From an uncultured SAR86 cluster bacterium (GTDB taxonomy: Bacteria; Pseudomonadota; Gammaproteobacteria; Magnimaribacterales; AG-339-G14), in NCBI GenBank assembly GCA_902570035.1, contig CACFWO010000003.1, positions 50,503 to 114,502 on the forward strand: a stretch of DNA of 64,000 bases. Direction: 5' to 3'. The position numbers were made by a program, and so were the translations under genes. Of this stretch, positions 54,691 through 64,000 are shown piece after piece. Each line of letters begins with the position of its first letter. Position 1 is the stretch's first letter. A model generated the notes under the pieces. That model ran no database searches, had not been told where the DNA came from, and worked only from the letters and a program-made list of their open reading frames with translations.

Positions 54691-55884
54691 ATGGCTAAAG
54701 AAAAATTTGAAAGAACCAAACCCCACGTAAATGTGGGCACTATCGGTCACGTGGACCATGGTAAAACTACCTTGACTGCTGCTTTAACAAAAGTTTGTGC
54801 AGAGACTCATGGTTCCGGTGAAGCTGTAGCTTTTGAAGGGATTGATAATGCTCCTGAAGAAAAAGAAAGAGGTATAACCATAGCAACATCACACGTTGAA
54901 TATGATTCTCCAGCAAGACACTACGCACACGTAGATTGTCCAGGACACGCTGACTATGTAAAAAACATGATTACTGGTGCAGCCCAAATGGATGGAGCTA
55001 TTTTGGTTGTAAATGCCGCAGATGGACCTATGCCTCAAACTAGAGAACACATCTTATTAGCAAGACAGGTTGGTGTTGAGCACATTGTAGTCTTTTTAAA
55101 CAAAGCTGATCAGGTAGATGATGCTGAGTTAATTGAGTTAGTAGAAGTAGAAATCAGAGACCTTCTAAATGAGTATGATTTCCCTGGGGATGATACTCCT
55201 ATAACCATTGGGTCTGCCTTAAAGGCTCTAGAAGGCGATGAAGGTGAACACGGAAAAGAAGCTATTCTTAAATTGGTTGAGTCATTGGACAGCCACATTC
55301 CTGAGCCAGTTAGAGATCTAGATAAGCCTTTCTTGATGCCTATTGAAGATATCTTTTCAATTCAAGGAAGGGGAACTGTTGTTACTGGAAGAATTGAAAG
55401 AGGCATGGTTTCCGTCAATGATGAGATGGAAATTGTTGGAATAAAAGACACAGAAAAAACTACTTGCACTGGTGTAGAGATGTTCAGAAAACTTCTTGAT
55501 GAAGGTCGTGCTGGTGAAAATGTTGGTGTTCTTCTAAGAGGTACAAAAAGAGAAGAAGTTGAAAGAGGTCAGGTACTTTCTAAGCCTGGTTCAATAACTC
55601 CTCACACTAAGTTTGAAGCACAAGTCTATGTATTAAATAAAGAAGAAGGTGGCAGACATACGCCTTTCTTTAAAGGCTACAGACCGCAGTTTTATGTAAG
55701 GACAACCGACGTGACTGGTGAAGTCATTCTTCCTGATGGAGTTGAGATGGTCATGCCAGGTGATGATGTGGCAATTAATGTTGAGTTGATATCACCAATC
55801 GCTATGGAAGAAGGAATGCGTTTTGCTATCAGAGAAGGTGGCAGAACTGTTGGTTCCGGAGTAGTATCCAAAATCGTTCAATAG
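54691..55884 (+). CDS. tuf: Elongation factor Tu
   Basis: EF-Tu delivers aminoacyl-tRNA to the ribosome. Seen: the GTPase motifs GHVDHGKT (residues 19-26), DCPGHADYV and NKADQVDD, then domains II and III ending [11 protein letters not shown]. It has 397 residues and a good Shine-Dalgarno (GAGGAT). Upstream is tRNA-Thr. The stop TAG (55882-55884) overlaps the first two bases of tRNA-Trp, so tRNA 5' processing would cut inside the stop codon. Confidence 0.98.
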   Translation: MAKEKFERTKPHVNVGTIGHVDHGKTTLTAALTKVCAETHGSGEAVAFEGIDNAPEEKERGITIATSHVEYDSPARHYAHVDCPGHADYVKNMITGAAQMDGAILVVNAADGPMPQTREHILLARQVGVEHIVVFLNKADQVDDAELIELVEVEIRDLLNEYDFPGDDTPITIGSALKALEGDEGEHGKEAILKLVESLDSHIPEPVRDLDKPFLMPIEDIFSIQGRGTVVTGRIERGMVSVNDEMEIVGIKDTEKTTCTGVEMFRKLLDEGRAGENVGVLLRGTKREEVERGQVLSKPGSITPHTKFEAQVYVLNKEEGGRHTPFFKGYRPQFYVRTTDVTGEVILPDGVEMVMPGDDVAINVELISPIAMEEGMRFAIREGGRTVGSGVVSKIVQ

Positions 55885-55958
55885 GCCAGTAGCTCAATTG
55901 GTAGAGCGGCGGTCTCCAAAACCGCAGGTTGGGGGTTCGATTCCCTCCTGGCCTGCCA
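55883..55958 (+). tRNA. tRNA-Trp (CCA)
   Basis: A 76-nt cloverleaf: acceptor AGGCCAG pairs perfectly with CTGGCCT, anticodon loop CTCCAAA gives CCA, discriminator G as expected for Trp, and 3' CCA encoded. Its first two bases (AG) are the last two bases of the tuf stop codon. secE begins 27 bp later. Confidence 0.97.
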
Positions 55959-55984
55959 CGGAGATGGATATAAGATAAAACAAT

Positions 55985-56332
55985 ATGACTTCAGTTAGCA
56001 GTAAAATTTTATGGATCCTTGGCTCAGCAGTTATCCTGATTGCTGTCTGGGGGAATTCTTATTACTCTGAAGTAGCTCTTTTATATAGAACCTTGATTGT
56101 GATTGCTCTATTGATTCTGGGTTTAGCAATAATTAGATTCACAATTTTCGGTAATTCCGCATACAACTTAATTGTTACTTCTCTGACTGAAATTAGAAAA
56201 GTAGTCTGGCCTAATAGAACTGAGACGACTCAAACAACTCTTATTGTTTTAGCTGCAGTAATTGTTGCTTCACTGTTGTTATGGGGCTTGGATTCTCTTT
56301 TCTCCTTCGGATTAAATTTATTATTGGGGTAG
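55985..56332 (+). CDS. secE: Preprotein translocase subunit SecE
   Basis: SecE clamps SecY in the translocon. Seen: 115 residues with three hydrophobic helices (about 8-24, 34-55 and 83-105), the gammaproteobacterial three-helix form, and the conserved amphipathic hinge TEIRKVVWPNRTETTQTT before the last helix. It is followed 2 nt later by nusG, the near-universal order. Confidence 0.96.
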   Translation: MTSVSSKILWILGSAVILIAVWGNSYYSEVALLYRTLIVIALLILGLAIIRFTIFGNSAYNLIVTSLTEIRKVVWPNRTETTQTTLIVLAAVIVASLLLWGLDSLFSFGLNLLLG

Positions 56333-56334
56333 AA

Positions 56335-56868
56335 ATGTCGAAATCATGGTATGTTCTTAATTCTTATTCTGGTTATGAAAATAAAGCCAAAGAACAACTT
56401 TTAGAAAGAATAACCCTCAACGGCATGGAGGATTTTTTTGGAAAGATAGAAGTGCCTTCCGAAGAAATAACTGAAATGAAAGGAGGAAAGGAAAAAACTA
56501 TACAAAAGAAATTTTTCCCAGGTTACATTTTGGTTGAGATGGAAATGAATGACGATACATGGCATCTTGTCAAAGAGACTCCAAGGGTTTTGGGTTTCAT
56601 CGGAGGCACCAAAACCAATCCGAGACCAATTTCAGAAAACGAAGCAAACAGAATTTTAAACCAAATAGAATCTGGAGTTGAAACCACTTCACAACAAAAT
56701 CTTTATGAAGCCGGTGAAATGATTAGAGTTATTGATGGACCCTTTAATGATTTTAGTGGCGTGATTGAAGAAGTCGATTCAGAAAAAGGAAAAGTAAAAG
56801 TAGCGGTGATGATCTTTGGAAGATCAACTCCGGTCGAGTTAGATTTCAATCAAATTGAGAGAGCATAA
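56335..56868 (+). CDS. nusG: Transcription termination/antitermination factor NusG
   Basis: NusG links RNA polymerase to Rho or to the ribosome. Seen: the NGN domain start [43 protein letters not shown] and a C-terminal KOW motif ([20 protein letters not shown]). I chose ATG 56335 (177 residues). The upstream in-frame ATG at 56281 lies inside secE. The stop shares a base with the rplK start (TAATG). Confidence 0.97.
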   Translation: MSKSWYVLNSYSGYENKAKEQLLERITLNGMEDFFGKIEVPSEEITEMKGGKEKTIQKKFFPGYILVEMEMNDDTWHLVKETPRVLGFIGGTKTNPRPISENEANRILNQIESGVETTSQQNLYEAGEMIRVIDGPFNDFSGVIEEVDSEKGKVKVAVMIFGRSTPVELDFNQIERA

Positions 56869-57299
56869 TGGCAGATAAAAAGATAGATACATATATTAAA
56901 CTTCAAGTACCTGCTGGCGCTGCCTCTCCTAGCCCTCCTGTTGGACCTGCACTGGGCCAACACGGTGTAAACTTGATGGACTTTTGTAATGCATTTAATT
57001 CTAAGACTAACGACATGGAAAAGAATGTTCCCGTGCCTGTTGTTATAACAGTTTACGAAGACAAAAGTTTTGATTTTATAGTAAAGACAACTCCTGCAAG
57101 CATTCTCCTAAAAAAGGCTGCTGGACTCGATAAGGGTAGCCCTACGCCAAACTCATTAAAAGTAGGAAAAGTAACTAGGGCTCAAGTTGAGGAAATAGCA
57201 GAAAAGAAAATGCAGGATCTCAACGCTGCTGATATGGATGCTGCAGTAAAAATTATTTCTGGAAGTGCCAGAAGCATGGGAATAGAGGTAATAGATTAA
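56868..57299 (+). CDS. rplK: 50S ribosomal protein L11
   Basis: L11 binds the GTPase-associated centre of 23S rRNA. Seen: the N-terminal [21 protein letters not shown] and [13 protein letters not shown], and the RNA-binding end [20 protein letters not shown]. It has 143 residues. It overlaps nusG and rplA by one base each (TAATG), suggesting reinitiation. Confidence 0.98.
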   Translation: MADKKIDTYIKLQVPAGAASPSPPVGPALGQHGVNLMDFCNAFNSKTNDMEKNVPVPVVITVYEDKSFDFIVKTTPASILLKKAAGLDKGSPTPNSLKVGKVTRAQVEEIAEKKMQDLNAADMDAAVKIISGSARSMGIEVID

Positions 57300-57994
57300 T
57301 GGCTAAAAAATCTAAGAAAAATAAACCTTTAAGAGAAAAGTTAGTAGAAGCAGCCTCCTATAATTTGGAAGAAGCTTTAGATATTTTGTTTGAACATAAG
57401 TCTGAAAAATTTACTGAGTCAGTTGATGTAAGTATTAACCTAGGAGTGGATCCATCGAAGTCAGATCAAAATGTTAGGGGAGCATCTAATCTCCCTCATG
57501 GCACTGGCCGTTCATATAAGGTTGCTGTCTTTGCAGAGGGCGAAGAGGCTAAAAGTGCTCTTGAAGCTGGAGCAGATAAAGTGGGCATGGAAGATCTCGC
57601 TGATGAAATGAAATCTGGTCAAATAGACTATGATGTCATAGTTGCTACTCCCGATACGATGAAAGTTGTAAGTCCGTTGGGTCAAATTTTGGGACCCAAA
57701 GGATTAATGCCTAACCCTAAGTCTGAAACGGTAACAAAAGATGTTTCGGGTGCGGTAAAAAATGCCAAGGCTGGTCAGGTGAGATTTAAGTCAGATAAAC
57801 AGGGAATTGTTCACTGTAGAATTGGCCAAATAACTCAGAGCAAGGAAGAAATAAAAAGTAATTTACAATATTTTTTATCTGATTTAAAAAAATCAAAACC
57901 TCCATCATCCAAAGGAATTTTTATTTCAAAAGTTTCGATGTCATCAACTATGGGACCTGGATTAGAAATTGATATTTCCTCTCTCAATTTCTGA
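57299..57994 (+). CDS. rplA: 50S ribosomal protein L1
   Basis: L1 forms the mobile stalk at the ribosomal E site and in E. coli represses the rplK-rplA mRNA. Seen: SINLGVDPSKSDQNVRG, LGQILGPKGLMPNPKSET and GQVRFKSDKQGIVHC. It has 231 residues. A 181-nt leader separates it from rplJ. Confidence 0.98.
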   Translation: MAKKSKKNKPLREKLVEAASYNLEEALDILFEHKSEKFTESVDVSINLGVDPSKSDQNVRGASNLPHGTGRSYKVAVFAEGEEAKSALEAGADKVGMEDLADEMKSGQIDYDVIVATPDTMKVVSPLGQILGPKGLMPNPKSETVTKDVSGAVKNAKAGQVRFKSDKQGIVHCRIGQITQSKEEIKSNLQYFLSDLKKSKPPSSKGIFISKVSMSSTMGPGLEIDISSLNF

Positions 57995-58175
57995 TTTTTT
58001 CCTGTATCATGCGCGATCCAGAACATTTAAATAAGCATTTGCGTTTTCGCGATTGTCTTAGACCGCATGTGTTTTTTGGTTTTTGCCATAAAAGCTTAAT
58101 TTCATGCGTAGATGTACCAAGTCTTTTAGGTCTTGGTTGGATGTTCTCTCACTTTAAAAAAGAGAGGTTTATTTA
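57995..58175 (+). promoter_or_regulatory. rplJ leader (L10-type autoregulatory region) with a possible internal promoter
   Basis: The largest gap in the ribosomal cluster. TATCAT (58005-58010) followed by GC-rich GCGCG could be a -10. Downstream, CCAAG (58117-58121) pairs with CTTGG (58132-58136), and CTCTC (58146-58150) pairs with GAGAG (58162-58166), the latter covering the rplJ Shine-Dalgarno. Family knowledge: L10 with L7/L12 binds such leaders to repress rplJL. Binding here is inferred. Confidence 0.55.
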
Positions 58176-58694
58176 ATGTCACGTTTAGAAGAAAAGAAAC
58201 TAGTTGTAGATGAATTGAAGAAGGTAGCAGATGAAGCCTTGTCAGCTGTCGTTGTTGATTACAGAGGTACTAACGTACCTGACTTAACATTGTTAAGAAA
58301 AGATGCCTCTTCTAGTTCTGTGTATCTCAGAGTAATAAAGAATACATTAGCTAAAAGAGCCTTAGAAGGTACTAAGTTTAATTCAATCAACGAAATTCTT
58401 ACCGGACCTAGTTTGTTTGCTTTTTCTCTTGATGACTTTAAAAGTGCTGCAAAACTCGTAAAAGATTTTTCAAAGTCTCATGAGTCTTTCAGCGTAAAAG
58501 GGTTATCGGTAGGAGAAGGCCTTTTAGATGCAAGTGAGCTAGACAGACTAGCTTCACTGCCCTCAAAGGAAGAAGCAATTTCTATGTTAATGAGCGTACT
58601 TCAAAGTCCAATTCAGAAATTTGCAGGTGGTCTACAGAATTTACCTTCAAACTTTGTGAGAACTTTGGATGCGGTAAAAGAAACTAAATCTTAA
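58176..58694 (+). CDS. rplJ: 50S ribosomal protein L10
   Basis: L10 anchors L7/L12 dimers to the ribosome. Seen: VVDYRGTNVPDLTLLRK, VIKNTLAKRALEGT and a helical C-terminus (MSVLQSPIQKFAGGLQNLPS) that binds L7/L12. It has 172 residues. The Shine-Dalgarno GAGAGG lies inside the leader hairpin described above. Confidence 0.97.
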   Translation: MSRLEEKKLVVDELKKVADEALSAVVVDYRGTNVPDLTLLRKDASSSSVYLRVIKNTLAKRALEGTKFNSINEILTGPSLFAFSLDDFKSAAKLVKDFSKSHESFSVKGLSVGEGLLDASELDRLASLPSKEEAISMLMSVLQSPIQKFAGGLQNLPSNFVRTLDAVKETKS

Positions 58695-58718
58695 TTTTAA
58701 ACTTTAAAAGGAGTAGTA

Positions 58719-59102
58719 ATGGCGCTATCAAAAGAAGAAATATTAGATGCAATATCCGACATGAGTGTCATGGATATGGTTGATCTGATTAAACTTATGG
58801 AAGATAAATTTGGAGTCACTGCCGCAGCACCTGTCGCTGCAGTAGCAGCAGCTCCAGCAGGAGATGCAGCTGGTGAAGCTGCAGAAGAAAAATCTGAATT
58901 CGAGATTTTCCTTGCTGAAGTTGGTGATAAGAAAATTGATGTAATTAAAGTTGTTAGGACCATTACTGGTCTTGGATTAAAAGAAGCTAAAGCACTTGTT
59001 GATGGCGCACCTTCATCATTAAAAGAAGGGGCTAATAAAGATGAAGCTGAACAGGCTAAATCTCAATTAGAGGAAGCTGGAGCTGCTGTCGAACTTAAAT
59101 AA
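58719..59102 (+). CDS. rplL: 50S ribosomal protein L7/L12
   Basis: L7/L12 recruits translation factors. Seen: the N-terminal dimer helix [20 protein letters not shown], an Ala-rich hinge (about residues 33-50) and the C-terminal domain [20 protein letters not shown]. It has 127 residues and a strong Shine-Dalgarno (AAGGAG). Only 21 nt separate it from rpoB, so there is no room for the attenuator and RNase III site of E. coli. Confidence 0.98.
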   Translation: MALSKEEILDAISDMSVMDMVDLIKLMEDKFGVTAAAPVAAVAAAPAGDAAGEAAEEKSEFEIFLAEVGDKKIDVIKVVRTITGLGLKEAKALVDGAPSSLKEGANKDEAEQAKSQLEEAGAAVELK

Positions 59103-59123
59103 CTTTAAATACGTACAATTTTT

Positions 59124-62100
59124 ATGCCAAAGAAATATAGTTTTGCTGAAAAGAAAAGAATAAGAAATAGTTTTGAAAAAATTTCAAGTGTCATGGATTT
59201 TCCTGACATTCTTGAAGTTCAAACAAATTCTTACAAGGAATTTTTACAATCTCACCTTTCACCAGATGAAAGGCAAAAGCAAGGTCTTCATGGAGTATTT
59301 CACTCCATTTTTCCTATAATCAGTGTTTCGGGTAATGCAAAAATCGAATATCTGGGATACGAGCTTGATGAGCCAGAATTTGATGTAAGCGAATGTATTG
59401 CCAGAGGCACTACATATGAATCAACCATGAGAATCATATGTAGAATTTCTTTCCTTGATAAAACTACTGGAGAGGAAATTCTAAAATCTGCTCGAGAAGA
59501 GAAGGTTTACATGGGAACCATACCTCTAATGACAACTTATGGAACATTCGTTATTAATGGTGTTGAAAGAGTTGTAGTTTCTCAATTGCACAGATCTCCT
59601 GGGTTAATTTTCGATCATGATAAAGGTAAAACACATTCTTCAGGAAAATTGCTTTACGCTTCAAGAGTAATTCCTTATAGAGGATCATGGTTAGATTTCG
59701 AATTTGATCATAAAGATCTTGTTTACATAAGAATAGACAGAAGAAGAAAGCTTTTAGCTTCAATTTTGCTCAAGGCTTTAGGAATGGCTAATCAGGAGAT
59801 ATTAGAAACGTTTTATGAATCAGAAGCTTATTCTTTAACCCCGCAAGGATTCTCTCTTAAAATCAATTCTAGAAGGCTGATGGGTAGGATATCTCCAGTT
59901 GAAATAAAGGATAAAGATGGTAAAGAGACTATTGTTGAAAAAGGCCAAAGAATTACTGCAAGACACATTAGGCTTATTGATTCTAATAAAATTAAAACAT
60001 TATCTTTGGATTCTGAAGGTTTGAATGGATTAATCACAGCTGAAGATATCATCAATAAAGAAACAGGAGAGCTTCTCATATCATGTAATTCTGTTATCGA
60101 TGAAACAATTGTTAAAGCTATCCAAGAGCATAAACTTAAAGAAATTAAAGTTTTATACATTAATGAGCTTGAATCAGGGCCTTACATTTCAGAAACTTTG
60201 AGGTCTGATACTACTACTTCACAATTAGAAGCTTTAGCTGAGATCTACAGAATGATGAGACCAGGAGAGCCGCCAACTAAAGAAGCAGCAACAAATCTTT
60301 TTGAAAACTTATTTTTTAATTCAGAAAAGTATGATCTTTCTGATGTTGGAAGAATGAAATTCAACCGACGTCTAGGGAGGGAAGATCTTCAAGGACCTGG
60401 AATATTAAGTAAGGAAGACATCATTGATGTGACAAAAACTCTTGTTGATATTAGAAATGGAAAGCAAGACTGTGACGATATAGATCATTTAGGAAACAGA
60501 CGAATAAGATCAGTTGGCGAAATGATATCGAACCAAGTCAGAGTTGGTCTTCTAAGAGTGGAAAGAGCTGTCAGAGAAAGATTGAATGTAGCTGAAGCTG
60601 AGGGCTTTGGGCCGGCAGATTTAATCAACGCAAAGCCTGTAACTGCTGCAATAAATGAATTTTTTGGTTCAAGTCAACTTTCACAATTCATGGATCAGAA
60701 TAATCCACTCGCGGCAATTACTCACAAAAGGAGAGTTTCAGCACTAGGGCCAGGGGGCTTAACGAGAGAAAGAGCTGGCTTTGAAGTTAGGGACGTTCAC
60801 CCAAGTCATTACGGAAGAGTTTGTCCAATAGAAACTCCAGAAGGACCTAATATTGGATTAATAAATTCTTTATCTGTTTTTGCCAAGGTCAATGATTTTG
60901 GATTTATTGAAACGCCATACAGACAAGTAGTTAATGGCAAAGTGACTGAAGACATTAAGTACATTTCTGCAATAGAAGAAGGCGAATTTGTTATTGCACA
61001 AGCAAGCGCATTGCTTGATAAAAATAATAAATTTGTTGACGAACTTGTTCCTGTTAGATTTAAAAATGAATTCGAACTTATGTCGGCTGATAGAGTAGAG
61101 CTAATGGATGTATCTCCTCAGCAGGTTGTATCTATCGCTGCTTCACTGATACCTTTCTTAGAGCACGATGACGCTAACAGGGCTTTGATGGGCTCTAACA
61201 TGATGAGACAGGCAGTTCCTACCTTGAAGACAGAGGCTCCTCTTGTTGGAACAGGAATGGAAAGATTGATTGCCAAAGATTCAGGTGATTGTGTAATAGC
61301 AGAAAACAAAGGGACTGTTGAAAAGGTTGATTCTGGAAGAATAGTGGTCAGAAAAGACATGAAAGAAATCTCTTCAACTAACTCAGCTGTAGATATATAC
61401 AACCTCACAAAGTACACAAGGTCTAATCAAAATACATGCATGAATCAAAAACCAATAGTTAAAGTTGGAGATAAAGTTGCTAAGGGCGATATCTTGGCTG
61501 ACGGCTCTTCAATTGATTTAGGAGAGTTAGCACTTGGCCAAAATATCAAAATTGCCTTCATGCCTTGGCACGGATACAACTTTGAGGACTCAATCCTTAT
61601 TTCTGACAAACTTGTAAAAGAAGATAAGCTTACAAGTATTCATATACAAGAACTTACTTGTACAGCTAGAGATACAAAATTAGGACCAGATGAAATCACA
61701 GCTGACATTCCCAATGTAGGAGAGTCCGCATTAGGGAAACTTGATGAGTGTGGAGTTGTTCACATTGGAGCACAAGTTAAGGCGGGAGATATTTTAGTTG
61801 GAAAAGTTACGCCTAAAGGCGAAACTCAACTTTCTCCTGAAGAAAAACTTCTTAGAGCAATTTTCGGAGAAAAAGCAGCAGATGTAAAAGATACCTCTCT
61901 AAGAGTCCCAAGCGGTGCTGACGGCACAGTAATTGATGTTCAAATTTATACAAGAGAAGGATTAGAAAAAAATCCAAGAGCTTCTGTTATTGAATCTGTA
62001 TCCTTAGCAGAAATCCAAAAAGATCTTGATGAAGAGCTAGAGATCGTTACAAATGCAACCATCAACTCTTTAAGGTCTGCTTTGACAGGTCAAAAAGTGA

Positions 62101-63203
62101 TATCGGGAAGAGGCATATCCAAAGGGGAAACAATATCTAAAGAGTTTCTAGATAATCTTGCTTCAGATGAATGGTTCAAATTGAGAATGCAAAGCGAAGA
62201 TATTAATGATCAGTTAAAAGATTCTAAGGACAATTTGAAGGCATATGAAAAAATGCTCAAAAATAGATTTGATGCTAAGAAGAAAAAAATTGTTTCTGGA
62301 GATGATTTACCACCAGGGGTGCAACAAGTAATCAAAGTTTACCTTGCAATTAAAAGGAGAATCCAACCAGGCGATAAATTAGCGGGTAGGCATGGTAACA
62401 AGGGAGTTATTTCGGTAATCATGCCTGTAGAAGATATGCCATATGATGAAAACGGCGAGCCAGTTGATTTAGTATTGAATCCATTAGGAGTACCATCAAG
62501 AATGAACGTTGGACAACTTCTTGAAGTTCATCTGGGATCAGCCGCAAAAGGTCTTGGAGATGAAATATCTAAGATGCTAGAAAATTATAAGGATTTAAAA
62601 GCCTTAAGATCATTCATAGATAAAATTTATGTTAAATCAGGTATGAATCAGGACATTACTTCTCTTAACGACAGTGAATTCTTAGAGCTTTGCCACAATC
62701 TTAAAAACGGTGTTCCTATGGCAACTCCAGTTTTCGATGGAGCCAAAGAGGCAGAAATCAAAGAGATGTTGAAGTTAGCCAACCTTCCTGAAACTGGACA
62801 AACTACTTTGTACGATGGAAGAACAGGGGATAAATTTGATCGCCCAGTCACTGTTGGGTTCATGTATATGCTCAAGCTTAATCATCTTATCGAAGATAAA
62901 ATGCATGCACGTTCCACAGGATCTTATAGCTTAGTTACTCAGCAACCACTTGGAGGAAAAGCACAATTTGGTGGACAAAGACTCGGAGAGATGGAAGTTT
63001 GGGCTCTTGAAGCTTATGGTGCGTCTCATACTCTTCAAGAAATGCTTACAGTTAAGTCTGATGATGTCTATGGAAGAACTAAAATCTATAAAAATATAGT
63101 CGATGGTTCTTATGAAATGGAAGCTGGAATACCAGAATCCTATAATGTTTTAACAAAAGAAATTCGATCTTTAGCGATTGATATTGATTTCGAGGAGATT
63201 TGA
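59124..63203 (+). CDS. rpoB: RNA polymerase beta subunit
   Basis: This is the catalytic subunit of RNA polymerase. Seen: [19 protein letters not shown], the rifampicin-binding region [17 protein letters not shown] and [45 protein letters not shown] and the C-terminal [19 protein letters not shown]. The 1359 residues are close to E. coli. The rif-region residues visible look wild type. rpoC follows after 4 nt. Confidence 0.98.
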   Translation: MPKKYSFAEKKRIRNSFEKISSVMDFPDILEVQTNSYKEFLQSHLSPDERQKQGLHGVFHSIFPIISVSGNAKIEYLGYELDEPEFDVSECIARGTTYESTMRIICRISFLDKTTGEEILKSAREEKVYMGTIPLMTTYGTFVINGVERVVVSQLHRSPGLIFDHDKGKTHSSGKLLYASRVIPYRGSWLDFEFDHKDLVYIRIDRRRKLLASILLKALGMANQEILETFYESEAYSLTPQGFSLKINSRRLMGRISPVEIKDKDGKETIVEKGQRITARHIRLIDSNKIKTLSLDSEGLNGLITAEDIINKETGELLISCNSVIDETIVKAIQEHKLKEIKVLYINELESGPYISETLRSDTTTSQLEALAEIYRMMRPGEPPTKEAATNLFENLFFNSEKYDLSDVGRMKFNRRLGREDLQGPGILSKEDIIDVTKTLVDIRNGKQDCDDIDHLGNRRIRSVGEMISNQVRVGLLRVERAVRERLNVAEAEGFGPADLINAKPVTAAINEFFGSSQLSQFMDQNNPLAAITHKRRVSALGPGGLTRERAGFEVRDVHPSHYGRVCPIETPEGPNIGLINSLSVFAKVNDFGFIETPYRQVVNGKVTEDIKYISAIEEGEFVIAQASALLDKNNKFVDELVPVRFKNEFELMSADRVELMDVSPQQVVSIAASLIPFLEHDDANRALMGSNMMRQAVPTLKTEAPLVGTGMERLIAKDSGDCVIAENKGTVEKVDSGRIVVRKDMKEISSTNSAVDIYNLTKYTRSNQNTCMNQKPIVKVGDKVAKGDILADGSSIDLGELALGQNIKIAFMPWHGYNFEDSILISDKLVKEDKLTSIHIQELTCTARDTKLGPDEITADIPNVGESALGKLDECGVVHIGAQVKAGDILVGKVTPKGETQLSPEEKLLRAIFGEKAADVKDTSLRVPSGADGTVIDVQIYTREGLEKNPRASVIESVSLAEIQKDLDEELEIVTNATINSLRSALTGQKVISGRGISKGETISKEFLDNLASDEWFKLRMQSEDINDQLKDSKDNLKAYEKMLKNRFDAKKKKIVSGDDLPPGVQQVIKVYLAIKRRIQPGDKLAGRHGNKGVISVIMPVEDMPYDENGEPVDLVLNPLGVPSRMNVGQLLEVHLGSAAKGLGDEISKMLENYKDLKALRSFIDKIYVKSGMNQDITSLNDSEFLELCHNLKNGVPMATPVFDGAKEAEIKEMLKLANLPETGQTTLYDGRTGDKFDRPVTVGFMYMLKLNHLIEDKMHARSTGSYSLVTQQPLGGKAQFGGQRLGEMEVWALEAYGASHTLQEMLTVKSDDVYGRTKIYKNIVDGSYEMEAGIPESYNVLTKEIRSLAIDIDFEEI

Positions 63204-63207
63204 TCTA

Positions 63208-64000
63208 ATGAAAGATTTATTAAAGTTATTCAACCAAGGCGAACAAGAAGATTTCAATGCTATCAAAGCAGGCTTGGCTTCACCTCAACAAATAAGATCA
63301 TGGTCTTTTGGGGAAGTAAAAAAACCAGAAACAATTAACTACAGAACATTTAAGCCTGAAAGAGACGGTCTTTTTTGCGCAAAGATTTTCGGTCCCATAA
63401 AGGATTACGAATGCATATGTGGCAAATACAAAAGGATGAAGCACAGGGGAGTAGTTTGCGAAAAATGTGGAGTAGAAGTCACATTAGCTAAAGTTAGAAG
63501 AGAAAGAATGGGGCATATTGATCTAGCTGCGCCCGTTGCTCACATTTGGTTTCTAAAATCTCTGCCTTCGAGAATTGCTCTACTTTTAGACATGACGTTA
63601 AGAGAATTAGAAAGAATTCTATATTTTGAATCATTTGTAGTTACTGATCCAGGAATGACAGATCTTGAAAGCTGTCAGATTTTAGACGAAGAAGAGTATT
63701 ACGAGGCTCTTGAAAATTATGGTGAAGAATTCAGAGCAGGAATGGGAGCAGAAGCAGTCAAGACACTCCTAATGGAGATGGATTTAGAAGAAGAAATTGC
63801 TTTGATTGAACAACAAATGACAGAAACCAAGTCTGAAGCAAAAATAAAGAAACTTTCCAAAAGGATGAAAATCATAAAATCATTCAGTAATTCTTCCAAT
63901 AAGCCTGAATGGATGATCCTAGATGTGTTGCCTGTACTACCTCCAGATTTAAGACCTTTGGTTCCGCTTGAAGGAGGAAGATTTGCTACTTCAGATCTTA
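63208..64000 (+). CDS. rpoC: RNA polymerase beta' subunit (partial, C-terminus beyond window)
   Basis: The N-terminal 264 codons are present from ATG 63208. Seen: [37 protein letters not shown], the four-Cys zinc site in CICGKYKR and [24 protein letters not shown] and [19 protein letters not shown]. The window ends before the catalytic NADFDGD motif. Confidence 0.98.
   Translation, partial: MKDLLKLFNQGEQEDFNAIKAGLASPQQIRSWSFGEVKKPETINYRTFKPERDGLFCAKIFGPIKDYECICGKYKRMKHRGVVCEKCGVEVTLAKVRRERMGHIDLAAPVAHIWFLKSLPSRIALLLDMTLRELERILYFESFVVTDPGMTDLESCQILDEEEYYEALENYGEEFRAGMGAEAVKTLLMEMDLEEEIALIEQQMTETKSEAKIKKLSKRMKIIKSFSNSSNKPEWMILDVLPVLPPDLRPLVPLEGGRFATSDL

Noticed and set aside
58697..58963. Ala-rich minus-strand open frame of 88 codons
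   Set aside because: It is a shadow of the Ala-rich hinge of rplL on the plus strand.

Overview
The window looks like chromosomal DNA of a streamlined marine gammaproteobacterium, with SAR86 or a close relative as my best guess. The reasons are a low G+C content (about one third by eye), gammaproteobacterial gene order (rnr-rlmB; lpxC-secA; aroQ-accB-accC; nadD-rsfS-mrdA-rodA; tuf-trpT-secE-nusG-rplKAJL-rpoBC), almost no intergenic DNA, and a carotenoid oxygenase, a D-aminoacylase-type amidohydrolase and a DUF5916 outer-membrane protein typical of ocean heterotrophs. The taxonomic call is inference. No rRNA gene, insertion sequence, prophage, CRISPR array or integron was seen.

Layout. 1-4352: PPi-type phosphofructokinase (partial), mpl, carotenoid oxygenase, DedA. 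4397-12477: a tight operon proA-nadD-rsfS-mrdA-rodA-mltB-dacA-dat for cell elongation and peptidoglycan. 12468-18973 (minus): holA-lptE-leuS-accC-accB-aroQ and a truncated DsbD. 18972-23947: fused peptide-ABC ATPase, ilvD, trxA, rho. 23948-29736: rsmD, flavin reductase, DUF4399, DUF5916, a zinc-ribbon protein, bamD, rluD. 29785-37185: ilvI-ilvH-ilvC, then a three-gene membrane glycosylation cassette (GT-C transferase, PAP2/LPG-synthase-like fusion, GT2). 37238-43399: tRNA-Ile and tRNA-Ala flanking a redoxin and an enoyl-CoA hydratase, a D-aminoacylase-like enzyme, the remnant of an S46 peptidase, an FMN dehydrogenase and an MFS transporter. 43464-52027: coaE-yacG against the minus-strand block rnr-rlmB-lpxC-secA-argJ-tenI. 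52064-64000: Gfo/Idh oxidoreductase, rraA, tRNA-Thr, birA, then tRNA-Tyr, tRNA-Thr, tuf, tRNA-Trp, secE, nusG, rplK, rplA, rplJ, rplL, rpoB and rpoC (cut by the window end).

The recurring theme is genome reduction. All seven convergent pairs abut or overlap. Two divergent genes share one CATG for both start codons. The tuf stop codon lies inside tRNA-Trp, and rraA ends inside an antisense tRNA-Thr. Several proteins are domain-trimmed compared with well-studied relatives: DsbD (alpha domain only), TenI without MutT, SecA without its zinc tail, RNase R without HTH or basic tail, and BirA without HTH. One S46 peptidase has been cut to its signal peptide plus C-terminus.

Several transcription-unit heads carry a -10-like hexamer 6-7 nt before the ATG and no Shine-Dalgarno sequence, suggesting leaderless mRNAs. 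Within operons and for highly expressed genes a clear Shine-Dalgarno is often present. The most system-like novelty is the GT-C / PAP2-LPG fusion / GT2 cassette at 33-37 kb.
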